From assembly GCA_002393965.1 (NCBI GenBank), contig DGSL01000026.1:132841-196840 (forward strand): a stretch of DNA of 64,000 nucleotides, written 5' to 3'. How positions within the stretch are numbered: position 1 is the first letter of the stretch; each line of letters starts with the position of its first letter. Source of the DNA: Bacteroidales bacterium UBA4363 (lineage in GTDB: Bacteria; Bacteroidota; Bacteroidia; Bacteroidales; Paludibacteraceae). The position numbers were made by a program, and so were the translations under genes. Shown one piece after another: positions 16,965-25,428 of this stretch. Below the pieces are notes generated by a model. It saw only the letters and a list, made by a program, of their open reading frames with translations, searched no databases and was not told where the DNA came from.

Positions 16965-17954
16965 TTACTCCACTGGTTGTGCTGTATTCAATACGTTTTC
17001 CTTCGCCTTTCTGCGAGCTTCTATCTCTTCCTGTATCTTTCGGTTCCGCTCTACCAATTTCGTCCGTTTCGCAAAACGCTCTGGAGTCCGTTTCCATCGA
17101 TTATGCGTCCACATCCAATAGGCCGGATTTCGACGGATACTCTCCTCTACCTTGCGCATGTACATCCGAGTCAATTCAAATTCTTCCAACTCATTCGCAT
17201 CATCCGTCAACGGGACAAACCGTGCCGTGTAATGGCCGCGACTCGGTTTTTGCATGTCTATATACAATACTGGCATTTTTGTTCGACGTGCTATTTTTTC
17301 AGGTCCTATTTCCGGTGCTGTATCTTGATTCAGCCATTTCATCCAGAAATACATGTTCTCCCACATCATACCATGATCGGAATTGAAACAATACATCGTA
17401 ATCTGCTTCTTCTGTTTCTGCTCTGCATAGGTTCGCAGAAACTGTTTTTGCGGCACTATGATGGCTCCGGACGAAAGGCGAAGACGAAGATAGAATTTGT
17501 CGAATGGACCGCTTTCAAGTTTATGATACACGGCCATTGGAATATAGGTCGGAAACAATGTCTTGGGGTCGTATTTGTAACCGAAAGTCAGCCACTCCCA
17601 ATTGCCGTAATGACCCAAATAGAGAATAAAACTCTGGTTCTTTTCCTTGAATCGTTCCAGCTCCTCAGGGTTTACATAACGCATCCGCTCTCGGAAATCA
17701 TCCGGCTTCATGGTCAGACATTTTATCGTTTCAAAAAAACAATCACAGAAGTGCTGATAAAACTCTTTCTCTATTTTTCTTAATTCCTTTTCTGTCTTTT
17801 CCGGGAAGGAGTTCTTCAAGTTCTTACGGACAATTTTTTTTCGGTAGCCTACCACACGGTATAATAGAAAACTCAAAGCATCCGAGATCCAATACAAAAC
17901 TCGGAACGGAAGCAAAGACAGACACCAGAAAATAGCATACAATACCTTATCCAT
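16965..17954 (-). CDS. Lipid A biosynthesis acyltransferase (LpxL/HtrB family)
   Basis: 329 residues. There is an N-terminal membrane helix, then the HX4(D/E) catalytic motif in LGHYGNWEWL and the later WMWTHNRWKRTPE motif typical of LpxL/LpxM. It adds a secondary acyl chain to Kdo-lipid A at the inner face of the inner membrane. The C-terminal tail is rich in Lys and Arg. Its start overlaps the stop of the GT2 gene by 8 bases, so translation is probably coupled. It is last in the xerD-to-lpxL run. Confidence 0.92.
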   Translation of the reverse strand: MDKVLYAIFWCLSLLPFRVLYWISDALSFLLYRVVGYRKKIVRKNLKNSFPEKTEKELRKIEKEFYQHFCDCFFETIKCLTMKPDDFRERMRYVNPEELERFKEKNQSFILYLGHYGNWEWLTFGYKYDPKTLFPTYIPMAVYHKLESGPFDKFYLRLRLSSGAIIVPQKQFLRTYAEQKQKKQITMYCFNSDHGMMWENMYFWMKWLNQDTAPEIGPEKIARRTKMPVLYIDMQKPSRGHYTARFVPLTDDANELEEFELTRMYMRKVEESIRRNPAYWMWTHNRWKRTPERFAKRTKLVERNRKIQEEIEARRKAKENVLNTAQPVE

Positions 17955-18711
17955 TTTCTTTTACTTTATTTTGTTCTATACGTAATTTGCTCAAGTATAA
18001 GAATCGAGAAAATGCAGAATTCCTCGCTATCAAAAATCCGACGAATCCATCAAGAAATCCGGCCTTCAATACATATATCTTGAAGAATTTGAACATCGGC
18101 TTGAGCAAAAGGGCAGCAAGTGTTGCCCTTTTGCCGTTCTTCAAGGCCGTCTCCACTCGATAGTTCGTGTATCTCATGATCTTTTCCACCTGCTGATCCA
18201 ATCGCTCGATTGTGTAGTGCAACAAGTCTCCGTCCAGTACCGTTTTCTTCGGCTTTTCTCCAAACTTCAACTCCTCGTGAACAAGACCAGACCATCGCGC
18301 TTCTTTTTTGTTCCAAATGCGTAATTTCCGATCTGGATACCATCCGCAGTGGCGGACTGGATAGCCACAAAAATAGGTCAGACGGTTAAACCAATACGCT
18401 CCATGCAGTCCGATCGATTTTTCCTGCAAGATCGATCGGATCAACTCCTCTGAAAGAGCCTCATCGGCATCAATGGATAAGACATAATCATAAGAGGCCC
18501 TTTCGTTAGCATAGTTTTTCTGCGAACTGAAGTCGTCCCATTCTCTTTGATAAAACCGTACACAAAACTGGCGACAAATCTCTTCTGTCTTATCCGTAGA
18601 ATACGCATCCACTACAACGATTTCATCAGCAACTTTTGCAACCGAATCCAAACAACGGCCAATATTGCTTTCCTCATTGTGCGTGATGATGACAACCGAT
18701 AGTTTATCCAT
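17947..18711 (-). CDS. Glycosyltransferase family 2, WaaE/KdtX-like
   Basis: 254 residues with a GT-A fold: VVIITHNEESNIGRCLDSV, VVVDAYSTDKTEEIC and the DXD-like SIDADEALSEEL. The WaaE-like C-terminal part includes HEELKFG and a basic membrane-proximal region. Relatives add a core sugar to lipopolysaccharide. Placement between a GT4 gene and a lipid A acyltransferase supports a role in lipid A-core synthesis. Confidence 0.88.
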   Translation of the reverse strand: MDKLSVVIITHNEESNIGRCLDSVAKVADEIVVVDAYSTDKTEEICRQFCVRFYQREWDDFSSQKNYANERASYDYVLSIDADEALSEELIRSILQEKSIGLHGAYWFNRLTYFCGYPVRHCGWYPDRKLRIWNKKEARWSGLVHEELKFGEKPKKTVLDGDLLHYTIERLDQQVEKIMRYTNYRVETALKNGKRATLAALLLKPMFKFFKIYVLKAGFLDGFVGFLIARNSAFSRFLYLSKLRIEQNKVKENG

Positions 18712-18715
18712 GAGT

Positions 18716-19786
18716 TTACGATTTAAGATATTCTTCTAACTGATGTAAAGCAACATCCATGTCGAATTTCTGTTTTACCATTACAAATCCGTTTTCTCCC
18801 ATTTCTTCACGCAATTTTTTTTCTTTTAATAGGCGTCCTATGGCATCTGCAAGAAGAGTAATATTACCGAATTCCACGAGAAATCCATTTTCCCCATCCT
18901 TGATCAACTCTGGCAGTCCACTGTGATTCCATCCAACCAAAGGCTTCTTACAGATCATGGCCTCGACCAGTACGTTACCGAATCCCTCCCATCGGGATGG
19001 CATGACAAAAACATCCAATCCTCTAAGAAAACGTTGCGTGTCTCGCACAAATCCGACCAACTCCACGTGAGAAGAAACGTCCTTTTCAACAATCTTTTGT
19101 CTCAAATATTCATACTGACGCCCCTCTCCTCCTATTCGTATCTTGAATGATTCCCCGCGTCGTTTAAGTTCTGAGGCAACTTCGACCAGAAAATCATGTC
19201 CTTTCTCTTTCTCCAGACGGCCTAAAGAACCGATTACAGGTACATCATTTGTAGTCAACCCATCCACTTCTTCTGTTTCGATAGGTATCTGTATCCCATT
19301 GTATATAACCTTTATCCGGTCTTCAGGAAATAATGTACGATCCGATTCTAATACGGATCGTTTGGTGGCTTCCGAATTGGTCAAAACATCCGTTAAACAG
19401 GAGAAAAGGTATCGGTTCAGCCACGTGCCACGTATAGGGATGGGGCTACCCCTGCGAAAGACTCTTTTCCGAATGCCGATTTTCTTCGCTATGGACGCTC
19501 CAATCTTTAAATCATTAGGGGCATTGAAAAGTACTGCGTCGAATTGTTCCTCTTGAAATAAATGAAGCACTCGGCGCCGCTTCATTATATTTAAGAACGA
19601 AAAATTCCCTACTTTCAACGGGAAAACTCGTACTCCCTGTTTTCTCAAGCGTTGACTCAACTCTCCTTCCCCGTCTGCGACGACGAGAACGTCTTCTCCT
19701 CTTCGATGAAGAGATACAGCATTTTCGTAATGCCATTTCTCTCCACCGCCCCACGTCCGCATCGTATTGAAAAAACAAATCTTCAT
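18716..19786 (-). CDS. Glycosyltransferase family 4 (GT-B)
   Basis: 356 residues. The N-terminal Rossmann half includes TMRTWGGGEKWHYENA. The C-terminal nucleotide-sugar half has IGSLGRLEKEKGHDFLVEVA and the EX7E-type motif in MPSRWEGFGNVLVEAM. The sugar and acceptor cannot be deduced. It lies 4 bases before the GT2 gene and 13 after the next GT4 gene, inside the surface-glycan run. Confidence 0.88.
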   Translation of the reverse strand: MKICFFNTMRTWGGGEKWHYENAVSLHRRGEDVLVVADGEGELSQRLRKQGVRVFPLKVGNFSFLNIMKRRRVLHLFQEEQFDAVLFNAPNDLKIGASIAKKIGIRKRVFRRGSPIPIRGTWLNRYLFSCLTDVLTNSEATKRSVLESDRTLFPEDRIKVIYNGIQIPIETEEVDGLTTNDVPVIGSLGRLEKEKGHDFLVEVASELKRRGESFKIRIGGEGRQYEYLRQKIVEKDVSSHVELVGFVRDTQRFLRGLDVFVMPSRWEGFGNVLVEAMICKKPLVGWNHSGLPELIKDGENGFLVEFGNITLLADAIGRLLKEKKLREEMGENGFVMVKQKFDMDVALHQLEEYLKS

Positions 19787-19799
19787 CTCTCTTCCGATT

Positions 19800-20918
19800 T
19801 TATCTCAACGACTTATATACTTTCATAAGTTTATTTGCCACGGATTCTTCGGTAAATTGACGTACATACCGCATTCCGCGTTCAATCATCTCCTTCCTTA
19901 TGGAGCTGTCTCCGAGAACCTTCTGTATCGAACTCTCCATTTCTTCTACATTGTCTGGATGAACATAAATAGCCGCATCCCCCGCCGTTTCATGAAAACA
20001 ACTTCCTGTTGACGTAATAACTGGAACTCCAGAGGTGATCGCTTCTATAATAGGCGCTCCCCAGCCCTCAAAAAGAGAAGGAAAGAGAAATAGCTCTGAC
20101 ATCTGGTAGACAACTGCGAGTTCTTGATCACTCAAGGAGGTAAGAAACATTACCTGATTCTCCATTCTTTCGGAAGAGATGTATTGTTTCAATTCTTCAA
20201 TATAATCCGTATGACGACCAACGATGACAAGAGGCATGTCTATTCTCCCTTTTTCTATTGCCTTAAGAATCAACAATTGATTTTTCCGCCGCTCTACTGC
20301 TCCTACCGTCAGCATAAATGACATCGGCAAATGATATCGGTGGCGGACTTGGTTTTTTTCTTCTTCCGATACCCGTTTCTCGTAGAGAGGATTGACTGCC
20401 TGATAGATTACCTCGATCTTTTCTCCCTCCACGTGTCCGTATTCGATCAGACTCTCTTTTGTCTGATTACTGATTGCTATTATCCTATCCGACTTTTCGC
20501 AGCTTCGCAAATACTTTTGTTTATACAGCATCCGGTCTATGTATGGGTACAACTCGGGAAATTGAAGAAATATCACATCGTGCATCGTGACAACGCTTTT
20601 CGTATGCGTTTTCTCGATTCCAACAGGAATTTCATGACTTAAACCATGATAAATGTCCAGCCCCAGTTTCCGAATATCCGAAACCATGCCGAATGTTCGC
20701 CATAATGAACCCAAAGGATTCCAGATTCCTTTCGGAGTGACCGTCCTGCTATGTTCGCCTTGTTGAAAAACAATTCCTTTCTCCGTCTTTTTCGGAGAAA
20801 AAAGGAAAAACTCTTCTTCGGGATAAAATCGCGACATCAACTGGATCGTATTACGACTGTAATTACCCAATCCACGATTGTTGAAAAATGCCCGTTTGGC
20901 ATCATAACCTATCTTCAT
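19800..20918 (-). CDS. Glycosyltransferase family 4 (GT-B)
   Basis: 372 residues. The opening GYDAKRAFFNNRGLGNYSRN is typical of mannosyltransferase-like GT4 enzymes. The catalytic half shows LTVGAVERRKNQLLILKAIE and the EX7E motif FPSLFEGWGAPIIEAI. Probably a lipopolysaccharide core or surface-glycan transferase. It is in tight linkage with the other GT genes. Confidence 0.88.
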   Translation of the reverse strand: MKIGYDAKRAFFNNRGLGNYSRNTIQLMSRFYPEEEFFLFSPKKTEKGIVFQQGEHSRTVTPKGIWNPLGSLWRTFGMVSDIRKLGLDIYHGLSHEIPVGIEKTHTKSVVTMHDVIFLQFPELYPYIDRMLYKQKYLRSCEKSDRIIAISNQTKESLIEYGHVEGEKIEVIYQAVNPLYEKRVSEEEKNQVRHRYHLPMSFMLTVGAVERRKNQLLILKAIEKGRIDMPLVIVGRHTDYIEELKQYISSERMENQVMFLTSLSDQELAVVYQMSELFLFPSLFEGWGAPIIEAITSGVPVITSTGSCFHETAGDAAIYVHPDNVEEMESSIQKVLGDSSIRKEMIERGMRYVRQFTEESVANKLMKVYKSLR

Positions 20919-20942
20919 TGCTATTTTTTTTATTCCCTTTTT

Positions 20943-21590
20943 CTATTTCCGACCGAAGTCGGCTGGTATTTCTCCCCACTGCTCTGTATCCCACTTAAGT
21001 ATCGGTGTTCTGACCGTATGTTTTTTCAACCATACTTCTGCACGACGAACCAACTCAAACAATGGTCTGTTTCTTTCGTTTTCCTCTAACTTGGTCTTGC
21101 ATTTCTTCTGCCGTACCCACGACATACCCGTCTTGCTGTCCGAATAAATCGGATATTTTTCTTTACCCTGTTTTTTTAGTAAAGCTAATCCATGCACAAT
21201 GGCAAGAAACTCACCGATGTTGTTAGTTCCACACTCAAATGGGCCGACACGGAATATCTCCTCCCCCGTTCGCGTAAGCACCCCTCGGTATTCCATCTTA
21301 CCCGGATTTCCACTGCATGCAGCATCTACCGACAAAGTATCTAAATTAGGACGAGGTCCGACAACATTGAGTCCCGTTTCCCCTTTTTTTCGCACTCCTG
21401 GTTTTGTTTGTTTTCTCACAAATTCCCAATAGTCATACAGAAATGCCTCTTTCGCCTCTTCTTCTGTTGGGAAACTTTTGTATTGTGCACCTTCAAATCC
21501 TTCCACTTGTTTCTTACAGTCTTCCCACGATGAAAAAACTCCCATCTCACGACCTGACCAGACAGTATAATATTTCGTTTTCTTCGACAT
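20943..21590 (-). CDS. Ribonuclease H with N-terminal viroplasmin domain
   Basis: 215 residues. Residues about 5-50 (YYTVWSGREMGVFSSWEDC) are a viroplasmin/RNase HI N-terminal domain that binds hybrid duplexes. The RNase H fold follows with catalytic acids in DAACSGNPG, NNIGEFLAIVHGL and YSDSKTGMSWV. It degrades RNA in RNA-DNA hybrids. It sits between xerD and glycosyltransferase genes, with gaps of 21 and 24 bases. Confidence 0.93.
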   Translation of the reverse strand: MSKKTKYYTVWSGREMGVFSSWEDCKKQVEGFEGAQYKSFPTEEEAKEAFLYDYWEFVRKQTKPGVRKKGETGLNVVGPRPNLDTLSVDAACSGNPGKMEYRGVLTRTGEEIFRVGPFECGTNNIGEFLAIVHGLALLKKQGKEKYPIYSDSKTGMSWVRQKKCKTKLEENERNRPLFELVRRAEVWLKKHTVRTPILKWDTEQWGEIPADFGRK

Positions 21591-21611
21591 ATTTCTCTCT
21601 CTTTACTTAAC

Positions 21612-22520
21612 TCACTCTGTTGGACGATTACGAGGATGGTATTTCATTATTGTCTCCTGTAAATATTTGACATTGATATGCGTATATATCTCTGTCGTCA
21701 GGATGGATTCGTGCCCCAACAACTGTTGAATGTCTCTTAAATTCGCGCCTCCTTCCAATAAATGAGTGGCAAAAGAATGCCGAAAAGTATGTGGACTGAT
21801 ACGCTTCACGATTCCGGCATCGGATGCAAGGTTCTTCACAATTGTGAATATCATGACTCTTGTTAATGGAGTTCCACGACGGTTAAGAAACAAATAATCT
21901 TCTGCCCCTTTCTTTATTTCCAACTGCGATCGGTCCATCAACCATAGTTTTATCTGCTTAATCCCTTCTTTTGAAAGTGGAACAAGGCGTTCTTTCTTCC
22001 CTTTCCCTTCTATGCGCATGTATTCATCGGAAAGAAATAGGTTCGAGAGTTTTGCATTGACAAGTTCAGAAACGCGTAATCCCGATCCATAAAGGGTTTC
22101 TATTATAGCCCTATTTCGCTGACCCTCTTTTTTTGATAAATCAATGCAGGAAACAATATCGTTAATTTCTTCCACTGAAAGAACCTCTGGCAAATGAACT
22201 CCTATCTTCGGCATTTCAAGTAACTCAGTCGGATCTTCCTCAATGCTCTCATCATAAATAAGATAATGATAAAAGGACTTGATACTCGATACAATACGAG
22301 CTTGAGACCGAACGGCAATACCCAAATCAGTAAGTTCTTTTAGAAAACTTCGTAAATCGGATAGCTTTACCCCTTCTATCGTCAACGAGTGCTCTTTTAA
22401 GAATTCACAATATTTATTAAGGTCCGTCTCATACGCTTCTATCGTATTGGAAGACAAGGATTTTTCCAATAATAAGAAAGTATGATATTTCTTTTTTAGA
22501 TTCGCTTCATTCAACGACAT
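21612..22520 (-). CDS. xerD: Tyrosine recombinase XerD
   Basis: 302 residues. The N-terminal SAM-like domain (LEKSLSSNTIEAYETDLNKY) and catalytic domain show the Arg in LYGSGLRVSEL, the Lys in IEGKGKKERLVPL, HTFRHSFATHLLEGG and the tyrosine nucleophile in ILTTEIYTHI. The length and motif set fit chromosome-dimer resolution at dif. No dif site is expected here because dif lies at the terminus. It heads the six-gene minus-strand run. Confidence 0.93.
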   Translation of the reverse strand: MSLNEANLKKKYHTFLLLEKSLSSNTIEAYETDLNKYCEFLKEHSLTIEGVKLSDLRSFLKELTDLGIAVRSQARIVSSIKSFYHYLIYDESIEEDPTELLEMPKIGVHLPEVLSVEEINDIVSCIDLSKKEGQRNRAIIETLYGSGLRVSELVNAKLSNLFLSDEYMRIEGKGKKERLVPLSKEGIKQIKLWLMDRSQLEIKKGAEDYLFLNRRGTPLTRVMIFTIVKNLASDAGIVKRISPHTFRHSFATHLLEGGANLRDIQQLLGHESILTTEIYTHINVKYLQETIMKYHPRNRPTE

Positions 22521-22536
22521 CGCTATTTAACTTAAT

Positions 22537-22565
22537 CAATCAAAGATACAATTTTTCTTTGATTG
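22537..22565 (-). promoter_or_regulatory. Inverted repeat over the xerD -7 element
   Basis: CAATCAAAGA (22537-22546) and TCTTTGATTG (22556-22565) form a perfect 10-bp inverted repeat with a 9-base spacer. The left arm contains the minus-strand -7 element TATCTTTG (22541-22548) of xerD. It could be an operator for xerD or for the divergent mnmG, or a paired divergent promoter. Confidence 0.55.
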
Positions 22566-22760
22566 CCTACCTCCTCTTTTTCTGACTTACTTTTTTCTTC
22601 TCATTCATTTTTTTCAACTGATTCTTTTTTATAGTTCTACTCCTGCTTTTCTCTCATAGAACCGATATTGTTCTTGATATTATGTCCGTTTGAATCTGTT
22701 TTATCTTTTTTTCATAACTTCGTGATGAATTTCTATTTTAACATCCAATCCAAATTATTC

Positions 22761-24635
22761 ATGGAATTTTATTACGATATCGTTGTCGTTGGAGCTGGAC
22801 ACGCAGGAAACGAAGCCGCTTGTGCTGCCGCCAATCTTGGATCTAAAACCTTGCTGGTAACAATGGATATGAATAAGATTGGACAAATGAGTTGCAATCC
22901 AGCAGTTGGAGGAATCGCTAAAGGACAGATAGTCAGAGAAATAGATGCACTTGGCGGACAGATGGGAATTGTGACTGACCTTTCTGCTATTCAATTTCGG
23001 CTTCTTAATCAATCTAAAGGTCCAGCAATGTGGAGCCCGCGTGCTCAAAGCGACCGGGAACAGTTTATTAAAAACTGGAAAAGAACCATTGAAAACACAG
23101 ATAATCTGAACATTTGGCAAGATACTGTCGTTCAACTCATTGTTGAAAATGGAATAGTCAGAGGCGTTGAAACGGCTATGGGATTAAAAATTCACGCAAA
23201 AGCTGTCGTACTTACCAATGGTACTTTCCTCAATGGACTCATACACATCGGCCGACTCCAATTCCGTGGAGGACGCATTGCAGAACCGGCATCTTATCAT
23301 TTGACAGAACAACTGAAAGAGCTTGGATTTACCACTGACCGAATGAAAACAGGAACCCCTGTACGAATTGATGGTAAAACCGTTGATTTTGACAAAATGT
23401 CAAAACAAGAAGGAGAAAATGATTTCCATAAGTTTTCTTTTCTTGACTTCACTCCTCGCCCACTTCAGCAAAGACCATGCTGGATAACTTACACGAACGA
23501 AATAACTCACGACATACTGAAAAAAGGCCTTCCGGAATCTCCACTATACAACGGACAAATAAAAAGCATTGGACCACGATATTGTCCAAGCATTGAAACA
23601 AAAATTGTGACCTTTGCCGACAAATCACAACATCAACTATTCCTTGAACCAGAAAGCGAAAACGGACAAGAATACTACCTCAACGGGTTTTCATCCTCGC
23701 TTCCTATGGAGATTCAATACGAGGCTCTCCACACCATTCCTGGTCTTGAACATGCGAAAATTTATCGCCCTGGATACGCTATTGAGTACGATTTTTTTGA
23801 TCCAACACAACTATACCACTCCTTGGAAACAAAAAGAATAAAAAACCTGTTTTTTGCCGGACAAATCAACGGAACAACCGGATACGAAGAAGCAGGTGGA
23901 CAAGGTACTATCGCAGGAATCAATGCACATTTGGCATGCTCTGGAGAAGAACGATTTACTCTTCATCGCGACGACTCCTATATTGGCGTTCTTATCGATG
24001 ATTTAACCACAAAAGGAGTCGATGAACCATATCGTATGTTCACTTCCAGAGCTGAATATAGAATACTTCTGAGACAAGATGATGCCGATATGCGCCTTAC
24101 AGAAAAAGCTTATCGACTTGGACTCGCTAAAAGAGACCGCTATGATCTTCTTGTTGAGAAAATACAATTTCGAGATGACCTTATTAAATTCCTTTCTACT
24201 ACTACCGTTCGCTTGAAAGAAGCCAATTCGTTTTTAGAACAACATGCTTCTTCTACTGTACGCGAAGGTCTTAAAATGATCGATCTTCTGCTTCGTCCTG
24301 AAATTCATATACAACACCTTATTGAGAATTTCTCTTCTCTTCAACATGTGGTTAATCAATTCCCTAATCGAAAAGAAGAAATTACCGAAGCAGCCGAAAT
24401 TCTTATCAAATACGATGGATACATTAAAAGAGAAAAAGCAAATGCCGATAAGCTTCATCGATTGGAAAATATCCGAATAAAAGGTAAATTCGATTATGAT
24501 TCCATCCAATCCATTTCAACAGAAGCACGACAGAAACTAAAAAAAATAGATCCTGAAACCATCGGACAAGCCTCTCGAATCCCGGGCGTTGCCCCTAGCG
24601 ATATTAATATTCTTTTAATTTTGTCCGGAAGATAA
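22761..24635 (+). CDS. mnmG: tRNA uridine-5-carboxymethylaminomethyl modification enzyme MnmG (GidA)
   Basis: 624 residues from ATG 22761; the frame is open further upstream but homologues begin near the FAD loop. Motifs are VVVGAGHAGNEAACAA (FAD Rossmann), NPAVGGIAKG, GTFLNG, RIDGKTVDF and GYEEAGGQGTIAG. With MnmE it modifies wobble U34 of several tRNAs. It is first in the plus-strand run mnmG-Sel1-uvrC-dtd-mazG-deoC and divergent from xerD. In E. coli gidA adjoins oriC, which is worth noting given the skew change here. Confidence 0.96.
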   Translation: MEFYYDIVVVGAGHAGNEAACAAANLGSKTLLVTMDMNKIGQMSCNPAVGGIAKGQIVREIDALGGQMGIVTDLSAIQFRLLNQSKGPAMWSPRAQSDREQFIKNWKRTIENTDNLNIWQDTVVQLIVENGIVRGVETAMGLKIHAKAVVLTNGTFLNGLIHIGRLQFRGGRIAEPASYHLTEQLKELGFTTDRMKTGTPVRIDGKTVDFDKMSKQEGENDFHKFSFLDFTPRPLQQRPCWITYTNEITHDILKKGLPESPLYNGQIKSIGPRYCPSIETKIVTFADKSQHQLFLEPESENGQEYYLNGFSSSLPMEIQYEALHTIPGLEHAKIYRPGYAIEYDFFDPTQLYHSLETKRIKNLFFAGQINGTTGYEEAGGQGTIAGINAHLACSGEERFTLHRDDSYIGVLIDDLTTKGVDEPYRMFTSRAEYRILLRQDDADMRLTEKAYRLGLAKRDRYDLLVEKIQFRDDLIKFLSTTTVRLKEANSFLEQHASSTVREGLKMIDLLLRPEIHIQHLIENFSSLQHVVNQFPNRKEEITEAAEILIKYDGYIKREKANADKLHRLENIRIKGKFDYDSIQSISTEARQKLKKIDPETIGQASRIPGVAPSDINILLILSGR

Positions 24636-24636
24636 T

Positions 24637-24652
24637 TGTTCCACGAGGAACA
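24637..24652. promoter_or_regulatory. parS-like palindrome, copy 1
   Basis: TGTTCCACGAGGAACA starts one base after the mnmG stop. It matches the general bacterial parS pattern TGTTNCACGTGAAACA at 14 of 16 positions, counting the N, and has perfect 6-base outer arms. An alternative reading is an RNA hairpin with an ACGA loop. Confidence 0.55.
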
Positions 24653-24677
24653 CTTTATTAATATATACGTTTTTATC

Positions 24678-25379
24678 ATGAAATATTCTTTATTTATTTG
24701 TGCATTATTGTTACTTGCTTCAATTGAAAGCTGTACTGAAAAACGTACAATTGACAAAGGAGAAACATTCTTTGAATTAACTGAAAGAGCAGAAAATGGT
24801 GACTCTGTTGCACAATATCTTTTGGCTTCTTGTTACAAAAATGGTACAGGTGTCGAACCTAATAAAGAAAAGATGGTTGAATGGTATCGAAAGTCTGCAA
24901 TTAAAGGATACGATAGTGCTTGTTATCAATTGGGCAACTGCTATATGAAGGGAGACGGAATATTAAAAAATGATTATTTAGCTGTTTTTTGGTATAAAAA
25001 AGCCTCTGAAAAAGGAATAGATAAAGCACAGAATAATTTAGCTAATTGTTACAAAAAAGGGATCGGAACCAATGTGAATATAGATTCTGCTCTATACCTA
25101 TACCAAGAAGCAGCAAACCATGGACTTATATCAGCACAATCTAATCTTGCCAATACCTATATGACTGGTACATATACTGAACAAAATTTTAAGAAGGCTT
25201 TATTTTGGTATAAAAAAGCCTCTGAAAAAGGGGATGCCGATGCTCAATTTTATGTCGGGTACCTGTTATTAAACGGTCTTGGAACACAAAAAGATACACT
25301 ACTTGCAAAGAAATTCCTAAATATGGCAGCAAAACAAAAACACTCTAAAGCAATAGAACAAATCAAATTTCTAAACTGA
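24678..25379 (+). CDS. Sel1-repeat lipoprotein
   Basis: 233 residues. A lipoprotein signal peptide ends at a Cys (LLLLASIESCTEK). Five or six Sel1-like TPR units of about 36 residues follow (for example AQYLLASCYKNGTGVEPNKEK), ending AKKFLNMAAKQKHSKA. Sel1 proteins are protein-protein adaptors; the partner is unknown. The sequence is AT-rich like its neighbours. A 29-base stretch encoding WYKKASEKG is exactly repeated at 24987 and 25203. From memory, apt occupies this slot in other Bacteroidales. Confidence 0.85.
   Translation: MKYSLFICALLLLASIESCTEKRTIDKGETFFELTERAENGDSVAQYLLASCYKNGTGVEPNKEKMVEWYRKSAIKGYDSACYQLGNCYMKGDGILKNDYLAVFWYKKASEKGIDKAQNNLANCYKKGIGTNVNIDSALYLYQEAANHGLISAQSNLANTYMTGTYTEQNFKKALFWYKKASEKGDADAQFYVGYLLLNGLGTQKDTLLAKKFLNMAAKQKHSKAIEQIKFLN
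24987..25231 (+). repeat. Exact 29-base direct repeat inside the Sel1 gene
   Basis: Copies at 24987-25015 and 25203-25231 are identical and 216 bases apart, exactly two 36-residue repeat units. This points to a recent in-frame unit duplication or gene conversion within the gene. Confidence 0.85.
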
Positions 25380-25395
25380 TGTTCCACGAGGAACC
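25380..25395. promoter_or_regulatory. parS-like palindrome, copy 2
   Basis: TGTTCCACGAGGAACC begins at the last base of the Sel1 stop codon. It is identical to copy 1 over 15 bases and 743 bases away. Confidence 0.55.
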
Positions 25396-25428
25396 TTATT
25401 TTACTTCTTATTAAAAACTTCATGTGCT

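Noticed and set aside
21869..21886. GTTCCACGACGG inside xerD as another parS-like site
   Set aside because: Only the left arm matches; there is no right arm and the sequence is coding.
21612..22520. xerD as the integrase of a mobile element
   Set aside because: Length, motifs and surroundings fit the housekeeping recombinase; there are no att repeats or cargo genes.
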